Shown here piece by piece: positions 9,907 to 19,141 of a stretch of DNA of 64,000 nucleotides (position 1 is the stretch's first letter; every line of letters begins with the position of its first letter). The DNA comes from Gracilaria gracilis. Lineage: Eukaryota > Rhodophyta > Florideophyceae > Gracilariales > Gracilariaceae. Location of the stretch: positions 1-64,000 of the forward strand of contig JARGSG010000130.1 of assembly GCA_030374805.1 (NCBI GenBank). Direction: 5' to 3'. A model generated the notes under the pieces. It was not told the DNA's origin. It ran no database searches and worked only from the letters and a program-made list of their open reading frames with translations. A program made the translations under genes and the position numbers.

Positions 9907-10824
9907 AGCGGATTGATAGACAGAGTGGAGAGGAAGTTGGTGAATGTGGAAAGGAAAGAACACAGGAGGAGGAAAGAAATGAAAGAGGAGAGCATACCAT
10001 GGGGAGATGTTCGGTAGGGACGGTACATATAAGCAACGGGCGGGTGAGCAGATTTGAAAATGTGTGTTAATGCTAACGTGACTAATTGGTGGCCAAGTGA
10101 GGGCATTCTCTTTTAATTGGACTTGGTTTGAATTTAAAGGAACCAGAAATGTAGTGCGTTTTAACTTTGGGATGGCGAAAGCATTTTCTTTTTTCCGTGG
10201 TGACCAAGGTATGGTCCGTGTGGACAATTTTGTAATAGAATGCCCTGCCTCTTCTCAGCTGGCTCAGCAAGACCAGACTGGTCGCATAGTGGGCGTTCGG
10301 GACATCCATACTATGGATTCCATAGCCCACAACTGACGCTGTACTCCATCGTCAAACTTAATTCCAAGGCATAGGAGAGGGAAGGTGCGAAACGATGTCA
10401 ACTTCTTTGCGTGCTCCTGTTTCCAGAAGCACTTTGGGTATTTCAAGTACGTGGCCGTGACCTTTTTTGAAATTTTGTGTTTCGTGCTTGAACCTGAAGC
10501 GTGACTCGCTCCATCTGGGGCTGCGCTTGTCACGCAAGTGTCACCAGCCGGCAGATTCCCCCCAGGGGCCCTGAGGTTGCGGACAACTCTGAAGTTACGC
10601 TAATCTACGCTGGTGTCAACCCCTTCAATGCATTTGCGTTTGTGCCCATTTCCATTGCATTTGCACAGGAACGAAGAATTATTGCACAGCTAGGCAGTTC
10701 AGTTATAAACTTTACAGCTCTCTGTGCGAAAACTCGTCCATAGACTATCTACAACTCAACTACATGATTCCGCCGCCTTAGCGCACTTCGCTCCACAGCA
10801 AAAACAAACGGTGCTTTCAGGCAC
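9907..10824. other. Intergenic between cullin-like genes
   Basis: This holds the upstream region of cullin-like gene A (minus strand) and the downstream region of gene B. In-frame sequence runs upstream of the chosen A start to 10227, but its composition and lack of paralog match argue that it is leader. A weak TATA-like stretch is at 10022-10030. Nothing else is seen. Confidence 0.4.
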
Positions 10825-13482
10825 TCAATTTACCCTTATCTGAAGTCTTAGAAAGTTTGCGTTTCCTACAATCATTTTGGACTGGATTAAGTGCTCAATG
10901 CGCTTCTCAATATACAGCCTAGTAATGTAAGAATGAACTCTGGCCGCGAAAACTTCGGCAACTATCCTTTTGCGCGAGTAGGTCAAACCAAAGCCATGGT
11001 AACGCAGGATCCTCATGATCCCCAGATCAACTGAACCTCGAATTCTTCTTTCTGCCTTTTCATCCAAACACGAAATGAAAGCATTGTCGAAAAGCAAAAC
11101 AAATTTCGGCAGCCTTGAAGGACTCCAATTCTCATTCAATCCGAAACATCTTTCGCTTCCTTCCCCATCCTCCTCCCACATCACCATGGGTGCCCTTTCA
11201 GTGCTTAACGACACTACTGCCTGTCGAATACGAAATTTCTCTTGCTCACGCTGCTCTTCCGTGATGTCATCAACTATCAGCTGTGCAAAAATCTGTTCCA
11301 AAGAAGCAGTTTGGTATTGTTCAAAGAATTTGAGGACACATGCCTGGTAAAGGTTGACGGTGAATGAAATTGGTTGATTTGATGACTGTGAGAAGAAGCA
11401 GGTAGAAACCTCAACTGTGCTGAGGTGGTTAAAATGGGAGATCTTTCGGAAAGGATAAATACTCTTGTAGTGGGAAGCGGCGTAAGATTGGACAAGAGAA
11501 AGTTCTGGAGGGAGCCGAAGAAGCGGAAGCGGACATTCATCGTCAATTGTTCCCGATTCGATTGCAAGGAGAGAGGCCAGATGAATCACTTTGGATGGGA
11601 ATCCAAAGTGCAAGGAACCATCATTGGTGTGATGCTTGATATATGGCTGAAAATGATCTTCTTCGGTAACTGACATCCACCTCTTTTGCAGATTTCCGTT
11701 AGACCACGATCGCTGTAGTGCACTAGTTTCGGCTTCAGGAGGATCTAAAGTCTGGTCAGACCACTTATCGTTACCTGCACATGCTGTTCTAGTAACGGAG
11801 AAAGTTGAGATTTCTTCAATGAAGTTATGCGACAGACCTTGAAGTCGAAAGAACTCCGAAATAGCGTGGGCGAAACCTTCATCCACTTTGTCTGCTAGGA
11901 AATTCTTCAGTATTGCGTTCCGAACGAAATTGAGGAATTTGCGCAACTTGTGAGGTGGCAACATCGATTTCGAAACGATAGCCAGGGCTTTCATTACCTG
12001 AAGTATAAAAGAGTCTTTGTCCATTGAAACCCCAAGATTACCCTGCGTCCGTTTCCGCATGGTCACAATTCTCTGGAACAACTGTTTCAAAGAGATATAA
12101 CCATCGTCGTGTGGAAGGTGCAAAACCGAAAGCTTATCCCAGAAACATTTCACCAATGTCGATTCGAAGACTTTCAGACATGGATTCGACAGATTGAACA
12201 TTTCTATCCATTTCCAAGCCGAAAGCAGATCATGGGGATGTAGGGGAACACGAAAGACCCCCCGCATCGATACCCAATCAGCGTCCCATAGACGGTTGAG
12301 CTCTGACAGTAGATCCTGGAAGTGTCCGTATTCTGAAACGATTTGAAAACTGTTGAGAATTGCCCTCAAGAATGGTTGTCGGTTGCTCTGAAGAAGTAGC
12401 GCAGACACTCCATAACCAGCTTGAAGATGAAAGGGATATTTAATATAACATGCAGTCTCAAAAAAATCAATAGTATCCCACACACATTTGTTCTGTATGA
12501 CTTCGAGTCCTACAACGTTCTGATTTGCAAAAGCATGGAGGGATATGAAGTTTTCTGTTTCTGTCCAATTCTCACCGACTTGTGACAGCTTCATTGCAGC
12601 AGATAGCATCGCAGGGTAGGCATCTTCTTGCACACGGCAGATCTCCCGCCTAGCTATTTTGAAAAGGGTTGTCCACGCTGAAAGAGTTTGCTGTAGCTGA
12701 AAAACATAATTGGCAATTGCCGCTTTGGGGTCAGCTTCCTCCGATCCACAAAGCTGCAAAAAGTAAAAAAATGACTGCACAGCGTGTATCGTCTCCCTTG
12801 AATCTGCTGATGTCAACGATGTCCATGTTTGATGCGAAAACCTAAGATCTGTCAAGAGTTGGCCATGTTCGGTGCGAACGTTTATCAGAATTCGAGAAAA
12901 GACATCATGTTGGCAGAGAATGTGGTCCATGATTCGGTAGACTTGAGATTTTTGTTCAATACCCATTTTAATCATTTGACTTGGCTGCAAGAAAGAATTC
13001 AGCGCATCTCGTAACATAAACCAGCACTGCATTTTCCAATGAAACGAGTCAAGCATTTGAATGCGATTGCTAAGATTCGAAGGTGGAGGAGTACCCCAAC
13101 AGTGGGGAAAAAGTGCCTCTATAATGAGCTGTACGAGCGCTTTCAGGTTGTGCTCAAACTGTTGATCACGCAAAAGAAGGACAATAAGCAAATCGTTCTT
13201 AATCCCTGAGGGTGACTGAAGTTGACGAGACATGAGAACGCTTTGTGAAAAGGCTTTGATGTACTCTTTGCGCACTTGAGGGTTGCTTTCATCGCCATCA
13301 TGAGAAGAAGTCCCTTCAAGTGGTGTTGTACGAAGGAAATGAACAACGGCGTTTCTAATTCCAACCCAGGTGTTAGAAACTTGTTGCGCCGTTTCGCTAT
13401 CATGATGCAGTGCTGGACGCGCAGATTGCTGTTGAGGTTCATCAATAGAGAGTCGCTTCAGTAAAGAAGTAGGATCAGACAT
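10825..13482 (-). CDS. Divergent cullin-family protein B
   Basis: This encodes 885 residues, starting MSDPTSLLKRLSIDE, which aligns with an internal SDITSQLQRLSVDG of protein A. The N-terminal half has cullin-repeat-like helices (for example HAVQSFFYFLQL, matching HAIQSFFYFLHL in A) at low identity to A. Residues about 608-818 are practically identical to A and form the cullin homology core. The tail then diverges: IMRILRYHG, followed by KRIVAEVFAARV and IEKRIEHLIQSKMIV, which is a cullin winged helix. At the position of the neddylation Lys this copy has Arg827 (RIL-R-YHG for RIM-K-x-RK), and the protein stops without the acidic tail of A. If it works as an E3 scaffold it would presumably not be activated by Nedd8 in the usual way. 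It could be a regulatory or dominant-inhibitory paralog; this is inference. Confidence 0.75.
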   Translation of the reverse strand: MSDPTSLLKRLSIDEPQQQSARPALHHDSETAQQVSNTWVGIRNAVVHFLRTTPLEGTSSHDGDESNPQVRKEYIKAFSQSVLMSRQLQSPSGIKNDLLIVLLLRDQQFEHNLKALVQLIIEALFPHCWGTPPPSNLSNRIQMLDSFHWKMQCWFMLRDALNSFLQPSQMIKMGIEQKSQVYRIMDHILCQHDVFSRILINVRTEHGQLLTDLRFSHQTWTSLTSADSRETIHAVQSFFYFLQLCGSEEADPKAAIANYVFQLQQTLSAWTTLFKIARREICRVQEDAYPAMLSAAMKLSQVGENWTETENFISLHAFANQNVVGLEVIQNKCVWDTIDFFETACYIKYPFHLQAGYGVSALLLQSNRQPFLRAILNSFQIVSEYGHFQDLLSELNRLWDADWVSMRGVFRVPLHPHDLLSAWKWIEMFNLSNPCLKVFESTLVKCFWDKLSVLHLPHDDGYISLKQLFQRIVTMRKRTQGNLGVSMDKDSFILQVMKALAIVSKSMLPPHKLRKFLNFVRNAILKNFLADKVDEGFAHAISEFFRLQGLSHNFIEEISTFSVTRTACAGNDKWSDQTLDPPEAETSALQRSWSNGNLQKRWMSVTEEDHFQPYIKHHTNDGSLHFGFPSKVIHLASLLAIESGTIDDECPLPLLRLPPELSLVQSYAASHYKSIYPFRKISHFNHLSTVEVSTCFFSQSSNQPISFTVNLYQACVLKFFEQYQTASLEQIFAQLIVDDITEEQREQEKFRIRQAVVSLSTERAPMVMWEEDGEGSERCFGLNENWSPSRLPKFVLLFDNAFISCLDEKAERRIRGSVDLGIMRILRYHGFGLTYSRKRIVAEVFAARVHSYITRLYIEKRIEHLIQSKMIVGNANFLRLQIRVN
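11027..11659 (-). repeat. Near-identical tract shared with 7343-7975
   Basis: This is the second copy of the shared tract in the cullin-like pair. Downstream of it (toward the C-terminus) the two genes encode different winged-helix tails, and upstream they encode only distantly related N-terminal halves. Confidence 0.9.
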
Positions 13483-14251
13483 GGTGTGAAGGACAAGGAA
13501 GAGCGAGTAACTGTTCCGATATCGAGGGGGAAGGCGAAAGTAAGTTTAGTGAGAGACTTGAAAAGTGTGGCATCGATAAAGCGTTCGATAAAGCGTTACC
13601 TCTATCGGCCACGAGTTGAAAAGCACACGAGAGGAGAATCGGACTACCGTGGCAAGCTTTGCATGTTTGTTTTGGACTCTATTCGTTGCTAAGAGGGCGT
13701 ATTTCGAAATTCGAATTATTATGATACTTGAAGGCTTGAAATGATGGTTTGTCGAGCTTTGTAGTATCTCTAGCTAGGCTAGACGAATGTCTCGAGATGC
13801 AGTGCTTGTTGGAACGGAGGCGGCATTGCAGCGTTTGAAAATTGGAATTAGATGGATGTTACAAGAGAATGTTCACTGTCCGGTGTGTTTGGTGACAGAA
13901 ATAGCGCCGTTTATGTGATGCACGCATATGCGGGAAAGGAGATGCAACGTTCGGAACGAGTTGGTGGTTGGGGATGGCATAGGCTATGCCGCATAGCTGA
14001 CGAGGGGGTGTAGTTGAGACAGCGAGTGGTAGGCAAAACTGTTGTTGGACAAGGATGCGAGCTGAGGTGGCGGTTTAATAACAAAGCTGTGAACTGGTGC
14101 GCTGCGCTGCTGCAGAGGTGGATGACGCGGGCGGGGGCTGTCGGAAGAGGCGTGCGGAATGACCAGCAAACTGGTGCGAAAACGGGCGGTAGGGGCGGAA
14201 GCTGCGCAGTGGGCCGGGGGGGTGCACGGCGAGGGAGCACAGCGAAGAGGC

Positions 14252-14286
<35 letters not shown>

Positions 14287-14364
14287 GAGGAGGGGGCGGC
14301 GTGGGCGTCGACGACGGAGAGACGACGCGGCAAACGGCCAAGTGCGCGGCACAGGCGCGCGGCA

Positions 14365-14415
<51 letters not shown>

Positions 14416-14604
14416 GCAGCGGGGAGGCGGTAGCGGGGAGGCGGTAGCGGGGAGGCGGTAGCGGCGATACGAGCGGCCACGGCGGGCGGCTTCCGCGGGC
14501 GGTGCCGCAGCAGATTTGGATACCCTTGGTTACCGTTGGTACCGTCGTACCTTGGTACTGTATGGCTAACCTACGTGTACAAAGCGGCGCGCGCTAAAAA
14601 GTGA
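13483..14604. other. Intergenic, with GCG trinucleotide arrays
   Basis: No gene is supported. The first half is ordinary sequence. From about 14.1 kb it becomes extremely GC-rich, with (GCG)n at 14270-14287 and 14364-14408 and a 14-bp unit (ggggaggcggtagc) three times at 14421-14462. Long open frames across it code for poly-Ala, poly-Pro or poly-Arg and are by-products of composition. A TACCGTTGGTACC motif lies at 14531-14543 within a cluster of GGTA/TACC words. Confidence 0.6.
14364..14462. repeat. GCG microsatellite and 14-bp minisatellite
   Basis: About fifteen GCG/GGC triplets are followed by three copies of a 14-bp GC-rich unit. They lie downstream of the bZIP gene. Confidence 0.9.
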
Positions 14605-15363
14605 TTAATTCAAAAGCGGCGCGTGGCGCGTGGACACAGTGGCGCCGCTACGGGCGGCAGCGTCCTGCGCGCCACCACCGGCGGTGCCGCCGCCGCTGCC
14701 GCTGTCACGACCTCCGCCGCGCGCCACAAACCCGCGCAGCACGTCCATGAGAAAGTCCACCGACACGTAGTCGCGGCCCAGCACCTGGCGCAGGTCGTGC
14801 GGCACGGCCACGACCACGGCCTCGTTACGACGGTCCAGCTGCACGGTGAGCGCGTTGATGACCTGCTTGGCCTCTGCCAGCTCGCGCGTGAGGCTGTCAA
14901 AGGTGTCGCTCTTCCGTTGGCGCGAGCGCGCCGCCGAGATACGGTTCTTCATACGGCGCAGCTCGCGCTTGTCCAGCGCGCGCGGCGGCGCGGCGGCGGG
15001 CGGCGGCGGCGGCGGCGGCGGCGTGGGCGCGAACGACGGCCCGGACGGGAAGGGCGTGCGCGGCGGCGAGTGCATGGGCGTGGCGGCTGCACGCGCCACG
15101 GCGCGCGACAGCGCGGGCGGCGCGGGCGCCGACGCGCACGCGCTGTGCAGCGTGGCGTGCGCGCATAGCGGCGACGACGCGTACGGCAGCGCGCTGTCGG
15201 CCGACAGCGCGCGCGGCGGCGGCAGCGCGGGCGGCGACGACAGCGGGCGCTGCAGGTCGGACAGCGACGGCAGCGGCGCCGAGCAGTCGTCCGCGCCCGG
15301 CGGCGACGGCTGCAGCAGGAAGTGTAGCCGCAGCCGCGCCTTGGATTGCGGCGACGGCGCCAT
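14605..15363 (-). CDS. bZIP transcription factor
   Basis: This encodes 252 residues from MAPSPQSKARLRLHF. An upstream in-frame Met at 15627 would add 88 Pro/Arg-rich residues read through a poly-G run, which is more likely 5' leader. Residues 1-130 are a Pro/Ala/Ser-rich low-complexity activation-type region. Residues 131-176 form the bZIP: RELRRMKNRISAARSRQRK has the invariant Asn140 and Arg148 (N-x7-R), followed by a zipper with Leu158, Ala165 and Leu172, so the zipper is short. A conserved-looking segment after it (VPHDLRQVLGRDYVSVDFLMDVLRGFVA) may extend dimerisation. It should act in the nucleus as a dimeric DNA-binding regulator; targets are unknown. Codons are almost all G/C-ending, unlike most genes of the window but like its two upstream neighbours. 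Confidence 0.88.
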   Translation of the reverse strand: MAPSPQSKARLRLHFLLQPSPPGADDCSAPLPSLSDLQRPLSSPPALPPPRALSADSALPYASSPLCAHATLHSACASAPAPPALSRAVARAAATPMHSPPRTPFPSGPSFAPTPPPPPPPPAAAPPRALDKRELRRMKNRISAARSRQRKSDTFDSLTRELAEAKQVINALTVQLDRRNEAVVVAVPHDLRQVLGRDYVSVDFLMDVLRGFVARGGGRDSGSGGGTAGGGAQDAAARSGATVSTRHAPLLN

Positions 15364-15665
15364 GTGGCCACGAGGGGCGCGAACGGGGGGGAGGCGGAGG
15401 GGTGGGGCGCACGCACGGGGCGCAGTCTGCGGCAGCCACGGGGCGCGGCGGCGGCCGGGAAGGGAGAGAGAGTCGGGAAGGCGGGCGGGCGACGGTGGTG
15501 GGAGGGAGGGAAGGGGAGCGCCGGGGGAGGGAGGGGAGCGCCGGGGGGGGGGGGGGGAGGGGGGAGCCGGCGGCGCGTGTGCTCGGTGACGGCGGCGACA
15601 GACCAGAGGCGGCAGTGCGTGGGGCACGTCGGCGTGGCGCGCGCGCGCGCGCGCCTTTTTTGCTT

Positions 15666-16058
15666 TTATTGAGCGCCGCTTTGGCGCTGGTGCTGCTGAG
15701 TGACGGAGGCGCCCAGCACGCCCAGCGTGGCGGCCTGCGCCACCACGCGCGCGCGCATCATCGTCTGCGACAGGCGCGTGTTGCCGGCGCGGAACGCCAG
15801 CAGCCCCACGCCCAGCACGGCCGCCGTGGCCAGCGCGCCCGCCGGCACCAGCGGGTTCTTGCGCAGCAGCGACAGGTCGCGCTTTGGCGGCAGCGCCGCG
15901 TCGAACGACGCAAGCAGCTCGGCGTCCACGCGGTGGTAGTCGTCGTGGTCGCTGTCGTCGCCGTGCGGCGCCGTCAGGATGATGCGTGGCGCCGCTGCGC
16001 GGCGGCCGTCGCGCGCGTCGTCGCGCTCGCCGTTATCGTGCGCGGACGCGTTGCTCAT
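15666..16058 (-). CDS. HIG1-domain mitochondrial protein (Rcf1/HIGD-like)
   Basis: This encodes 130 residues from MSNASAHDNGERDD; 34 more codons upstream lack a sensible start context. The C-terminal half is a HIG1 domain: RKNPLVPAGALATAAVLGVG, then LLAFRAGNTRLSQTMMRARVVAQAATLGVL, with two membrane hairpin helices and the family's QxMMRxRVxAQ core. In yeast and animals, HIG1-family proteins (Rcf1, HIGD1/2) sit in the inner mitochondrial membrane and help assemble cytochrome c oxidase and supercomplexes. The N-terminal half is hydrophilic (RIILTAPHGDDSDHDDYHRVD) and specific to this lineage. The start lies 170-220 bp from the divergent GT77-like gene, so they may share a promoter. Confidence 0.85.
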   Translation of the reverse strand: MSNASAHDNGERDDARDGRRAAAPRIILTAPHGDDSDHDDYHRVDAELLASFDAALPPKRDLSLLRKNPLVPAGALATAAVLGVGLLAFRAGNTRLSQTMMRARVVAQAATLGVLGASVTQQHQRQSGAQ

Positions 16059-16274
16059 CTCGCGGCAGCAAAGCTCGTGCGGCGGCTTCGGGCGGCAGGC
16101 GGGTGCGGTGGCAGTGGCGGGAAGCGCGCGCGCGTGGAGGCGGGACGGCGCCCAAAGCAAAGCAACTCAAACACTGCCGCCACGTGTCGGCGCGCGCGCG
16201 CGGCAGCGACGGCGCCCACTCTTTTTCTTATGGGGCCGGCGGCGGGACGCGGCGCGAAGAGTGGAGACGAGACG

Positions 16275-17687
16275 ATGGCGCGCACGGCTGCGATGAAGAC
16301 GAGGGCGAACAGCGGCGGCGACGGCGGCGGCAGCAGCAGCGGCAGCAGCGGCAGCAGCGGCAGCAGCGGCAGCAGCGGCAGCACCAAGCGCAGCGCGGCG
16401 TGGACGGGCGCGAGAAAACGGCGGCGCGCTGTGCTACGGCGGCGCGTAGCGGCGGCGGCAGCGCTGCTGATATGCGCCGCGCTGGCGCTGGCGCTGCTGC
16501 TGCTGGCGGCGCGCGGCGGCGGCTCGCAGCTGCGCGCGCGTGGCGCGCGCGCGCGCGTGCAGCGCGCCGCCGCCAGCGTCGCGCTGCGGCTGCCGCACTC
16601 GGCGCGCCGTGTGGTGCTGGTCACCGCCGTCAACTTTGCGTTCCGCCACTACGCGCTCAACTTGGCGTGCTCGCTGGCGCGCGCCGGCGCGCCGCCCGAC
16701 CGCCTGCTCGTCTTCGCGCTGGACGAGCGCGCGCGTCGCTTCGCGGCCGCCGCGGGCCTGTCCACCGTCGCGCTGCCGCTGCACGCCGCCGCCGCCGTCG
16801 CCGATCAGCGCGAGGCGTCGTTCGGCTCCGCGCGCTTCAACCTGCTGTCCAAGCGGAAGCTCGCCGCCGTCAAGGCCGTGCTGGACGCCGGCCTGGACGT
16901 GCTCTTCACCGACGCCGACGTTGTGTGGTGCCGCCACGCCTTTGCTAACGTCGCGCGCTTGTTGGATCGCCCGTCGCCAGACCTCTTGGTGCAGACCGCC
17001 TGGCCGAGGAGTCTGCTCAACTCTGGTTTCTACTACGCTCGCTCCAACGCCGCCACGCGCGCCCTGTTTGGCGCGCTGCTCGCCTTTCCGCACGACTCGG
17101 AGAACGACCAGGTTGTGTTCAATCGCGTCTTGTGCAACCCCAACTTTGGCGGCTCTGTCATCGCCAACCTCACCGCCCAGCGCTTGCAGGAGCACGAGCG
17201 CGATCACCTCACCTACAAGCGCGGCGCGCGCCCGCTGGGCTGTCGCTGGCGTCAGGTCACTGCGCACGTGCTGCCGCCGCACCTCTTTCCTACCGGCGGT
17301 GAGATTGTGCAACGCCACAAGCTCTTTCACTTGCCGAGGAGGCGCATCATCGACATGTGCCACCGTGGCTCCCCGTTCGTGCTGCACAACAACTGCATCC
17401 TCAGCAATAAGAAGCTCGCCAGGTTTATTGTCAAGGGCATTTGGTACGTCAACCCGGCCGTCATGGATGTTCACTCTCAACACCATGCGCATGACGATGC
17501 CCTTCACAATGATCATGTGCCCGCCGATCACGATGATGGCGCGCACTTCGACCTCACCGATGAGCACCACTGGCAGCGCGTGTGCGGCGAACCTGTGCCG
17601 CCCACGTATGAAATGAGGCGCCGATGCGGCGCCAACAAGTGCGGTCATGACGGTGATGTTCATCGCTTCCCACAAATGCTCGCGTGA
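16275..17687 (+). CDS. GT77-like nucleotide-diphospho-sugar transferase, type II membrane
   Basis: This encodes 470 residues from MARTAAMKTRANSG; an in-frame ATG at 16230 would add 15 residues. The N-terminus has a (SSG)n stretch coded by a 9-bp repeat, a basic patch (TGARKRRRAVLRRRV), then a strong hydrophobic anchor (AAAAALLICAALALALLLLA), giving type II Golgi topology. The lumenal domain matches the nucleotide-diphospho-sugar transferase family (Pfam Nucleotid_trans, CAZy GT77). It has VVLVTAVNFAFRHYALNLAC, the DxD-containing LDVLFTDADVVWCR that binds the metal-nucleotide-sugar, LLNSGFYYARS and SENDQVVFN. GT77 includes plant extensin arabinosyltransferases and RGXT xylosyltransferases; the donor sugar cannot be told here. 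The C-terminus is His/Asp-rich (HSQHHAHDDALHNDH). G/C-ending codons dominate the 5' part and fade toward the 3' end. Confidence 0.85.
   Translation: MARTAAMKTRANSGGDGGGSSSGSSGSSGSSGSSGSTKRSAAWTGARKRRRAVLRRRVAAAAALLICAALALALLLLAARGGGSQLRARGARARVQRAAASVALRLPHSARRVVLVTAVNFAFRHYALNLACSLARAGAPPDRLLVFALDERARRFAAAAGLSTVALPLHAAAAVADQREASFGSARFNLLSKRKLAAVKAVLDAGLDVLFTDADVVWCRHAFANVARLLDRPSPDLLVQTAWPRSLLNSGFYYARSNAATRALFGALLAFPHDSENDQVVFNRVLCNPNFGGSVIANLTAQRLQEHERDHLTYKRGARPLGCRWRQVTAHVLPPHLFPTGGEIVQRHKLFHLPRRRIIDMCHRGSPFVLHNNCILSNKKLARFIVKGIWYVNPAVMDVHSQHHAHDDALHNDHVPADHDDGAHFDLTDEHHWQRVCGEPVPPTYEMRRRCGANKCGHDGDVHRFPQMLA
16327..16382 (+). repeat. 9-bp tandem repeat coding SSG
   Basis: Some five to six copies of ggcagcagc encode the Ser-Ser-Gly spacer between the N-terminus and the membrane anchor of the GT77-like protein. 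Confidence 0.9.
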
Positions 17688-17899
17688 TGTCATATGTTTT
17701 TCTCCCCCCCCCCGCGTTTCTCACTTTTTTTGACTAACACGTAGAGTGTAACTTTACTAATACATTAACAGCTTCATTGACTATTACATGTTAGTCTGAC
17801 TCATCAAGCCCATTACGCGCTGCTGAAAGCACCATTTGATTTCCTGTCTATCGCCTCACTCAGCAGCCATCACACTGTCTCCACGTGCGCCAAACTACC

Positions 17900-19141
17900 T
17901 CACCTTTCTTCCTCTTCCTCTGCTGCCGCTCTGCTCACCAAACCTTCCACCAGCGCTGAAAACCATTTCGTCAACGCTACTTCGTATGCACCAACTTTCG
18001 CCCTGTCTACGCTATCCCCAACCCCAATCATTTCGCTCTCTACACGCTCGCACAACCCATTCATTCCTCGTATCTTGCGCGTGAACAAAGCGGGTTCATT
18101 CCACAACTGCCGCCAAAACATCAACTCCTTACCGTCCTCATCCAGCTCATCCACCCAGAACGGATGCTGTCTCCGTCGCTTACCGTCCGCACCCAGCGCA
18201 AAACTTCCATTCGGCGCCACGAAGAAAATGTTTCTCAGGTTGCTGTTTACTACACTTTCCCGAAACTCACTATTCCATAACATGCTTCCAAAGTAGTGCT
18301 CGTCGGACGCGTCTGAATACCCCAGAGCAATCAACAGCTTCTTCGACTGTGAGCTTCTCAGCAGGAATCTTGTGAATCGTTGCGACAGAATGAACCATCC
18401 GGACGACTTTGCTAGCGTAAAGTCGACGTGATCCGCAATTGGATTGCGCACATGAGCGTTTTCGTCTGACGCATCAACATCATAGCTATCGTGTCCCGTG
18501 AGGTAACTGCCGTTTTCTGAATTCATTGTGACCAGACCCGTGTCCACATAAAAGTGGCCCAGTCGTCGCTTTGCATACGATGCCCATGTACGACGTCGTT
18601 TCCATTCAACAAAATTGGCGTTGCGAGTTCGATACAAAAGTTTCTTCATCATCTTCTGGGATGCGGTTGGAAAGTCGGCACCAGAAAGATTGATGAAGAA
18701 GTCCCAATCACCCAACGAGAGAAGCTCCTCTGCGCAAGAGAGAAAGTTCAGCGTCATTGTTACCCCTCTATAGGTAACAATTTCTGGTTTAAGAACAACA
18801 ACGTTCTCACGTCTATACGATATACCGGCAGCTTGTAGCGCATTCCATACGTTCAAGAGTGTTTGTTTTGCGTCCGACGCAGGGATCTTGCTGTCAAAGT
18901 GAAGAGCGTAGTAGTTGTCCTGGTCGTACAAAGCTCTCATCAATCGGGGAAGCAGATGGTAGTTAGCGGGCGATATCTGAATTGCATAAGCAAGGCGTGC
19001 CATAGACGTAGGGCGTAGGGGGCACCATTTGTATAGTACGATACAAAGAACGATGCTGGGGAGAAGAGTAAGCGCTCTGTTCTTTCGCCACGTCCTTCGT
19101 TGATATTGTGCACGAAAAGGCATTGTGCATGTAGGCAGCAC
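17900..19141 (-). CDS. GT14 (core-2/I-branching type) glycosyltransferase
   Basis: This encodes 413 residues; the Met at 19123 (MPFRAQYQRR) is an equally good start. A short basic N-terminus and a hydrophobic anchor (ALTLLPSIVLCIVLY) precede the lumenal domain, as in type II Golgi enzymes. The domain carries family signatures: AYAIQISPANYHLLPRLMRALY, YALHFDSKIP, then WDFFINLSGADFP (the conserved INLSG-x-D-x-P block), NFVEWKRRRT, SSGWFILSQRF and the SDEHYF motif with the likely catalytic acid. Core-2/I-branching and plant GT14 enzymes transfer GlcNAc, Xyl or GlcA; the donor here is not determinable. The C-terminus is a short Glu run (AAEEEEER). A minus-strand TATAAAA at 19325-19331 is a possible promoter about 185 bp upstream. 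Confidence 0.88.
   Translation of the reverse strand: MLPTCTMPFRAQYQRRTWRKNRALTLLPSIVLCIVLYKWCPLRPTSMARLAYAIQISPANYHLLPRLMRALYDQDNYYALHFDSKIPASDAKQTLLNVWNALQAAGISYRRENVVVLKPEIVTYRGVTMTLNFLSCAEELLSLGDWDFFINLSGADFPTASQKMMKKLLYRTRNANFVEWKRRRTWASYAKRRLGHFYVDTGLVTMNSENGSYLTGHDSYDVDASDENAHVRNPIADHVDFTLAKSSGWFILSQRFTRFLLRSSQSKKLLIALGYSDASDEHYFGSMLWNSEFRESVVNSNLRNIFFVAPNGSFALGADGKRRRQHPFWVDELDEDGKELMFWRQLWNEPALFTRKIRGMNGLCERVESEMIGVGDSVDRAKVGAYEVALTKWFSALVEGLVSRAAAEEEEER

Noticed and set aside
13911-14480. Long frames coding poly-Ala, poly-Pro or poly-Arg on both strands
   Set aside because: They arise from GCG trinucleotide runs, overlap in every frame, and have no domain or start context.
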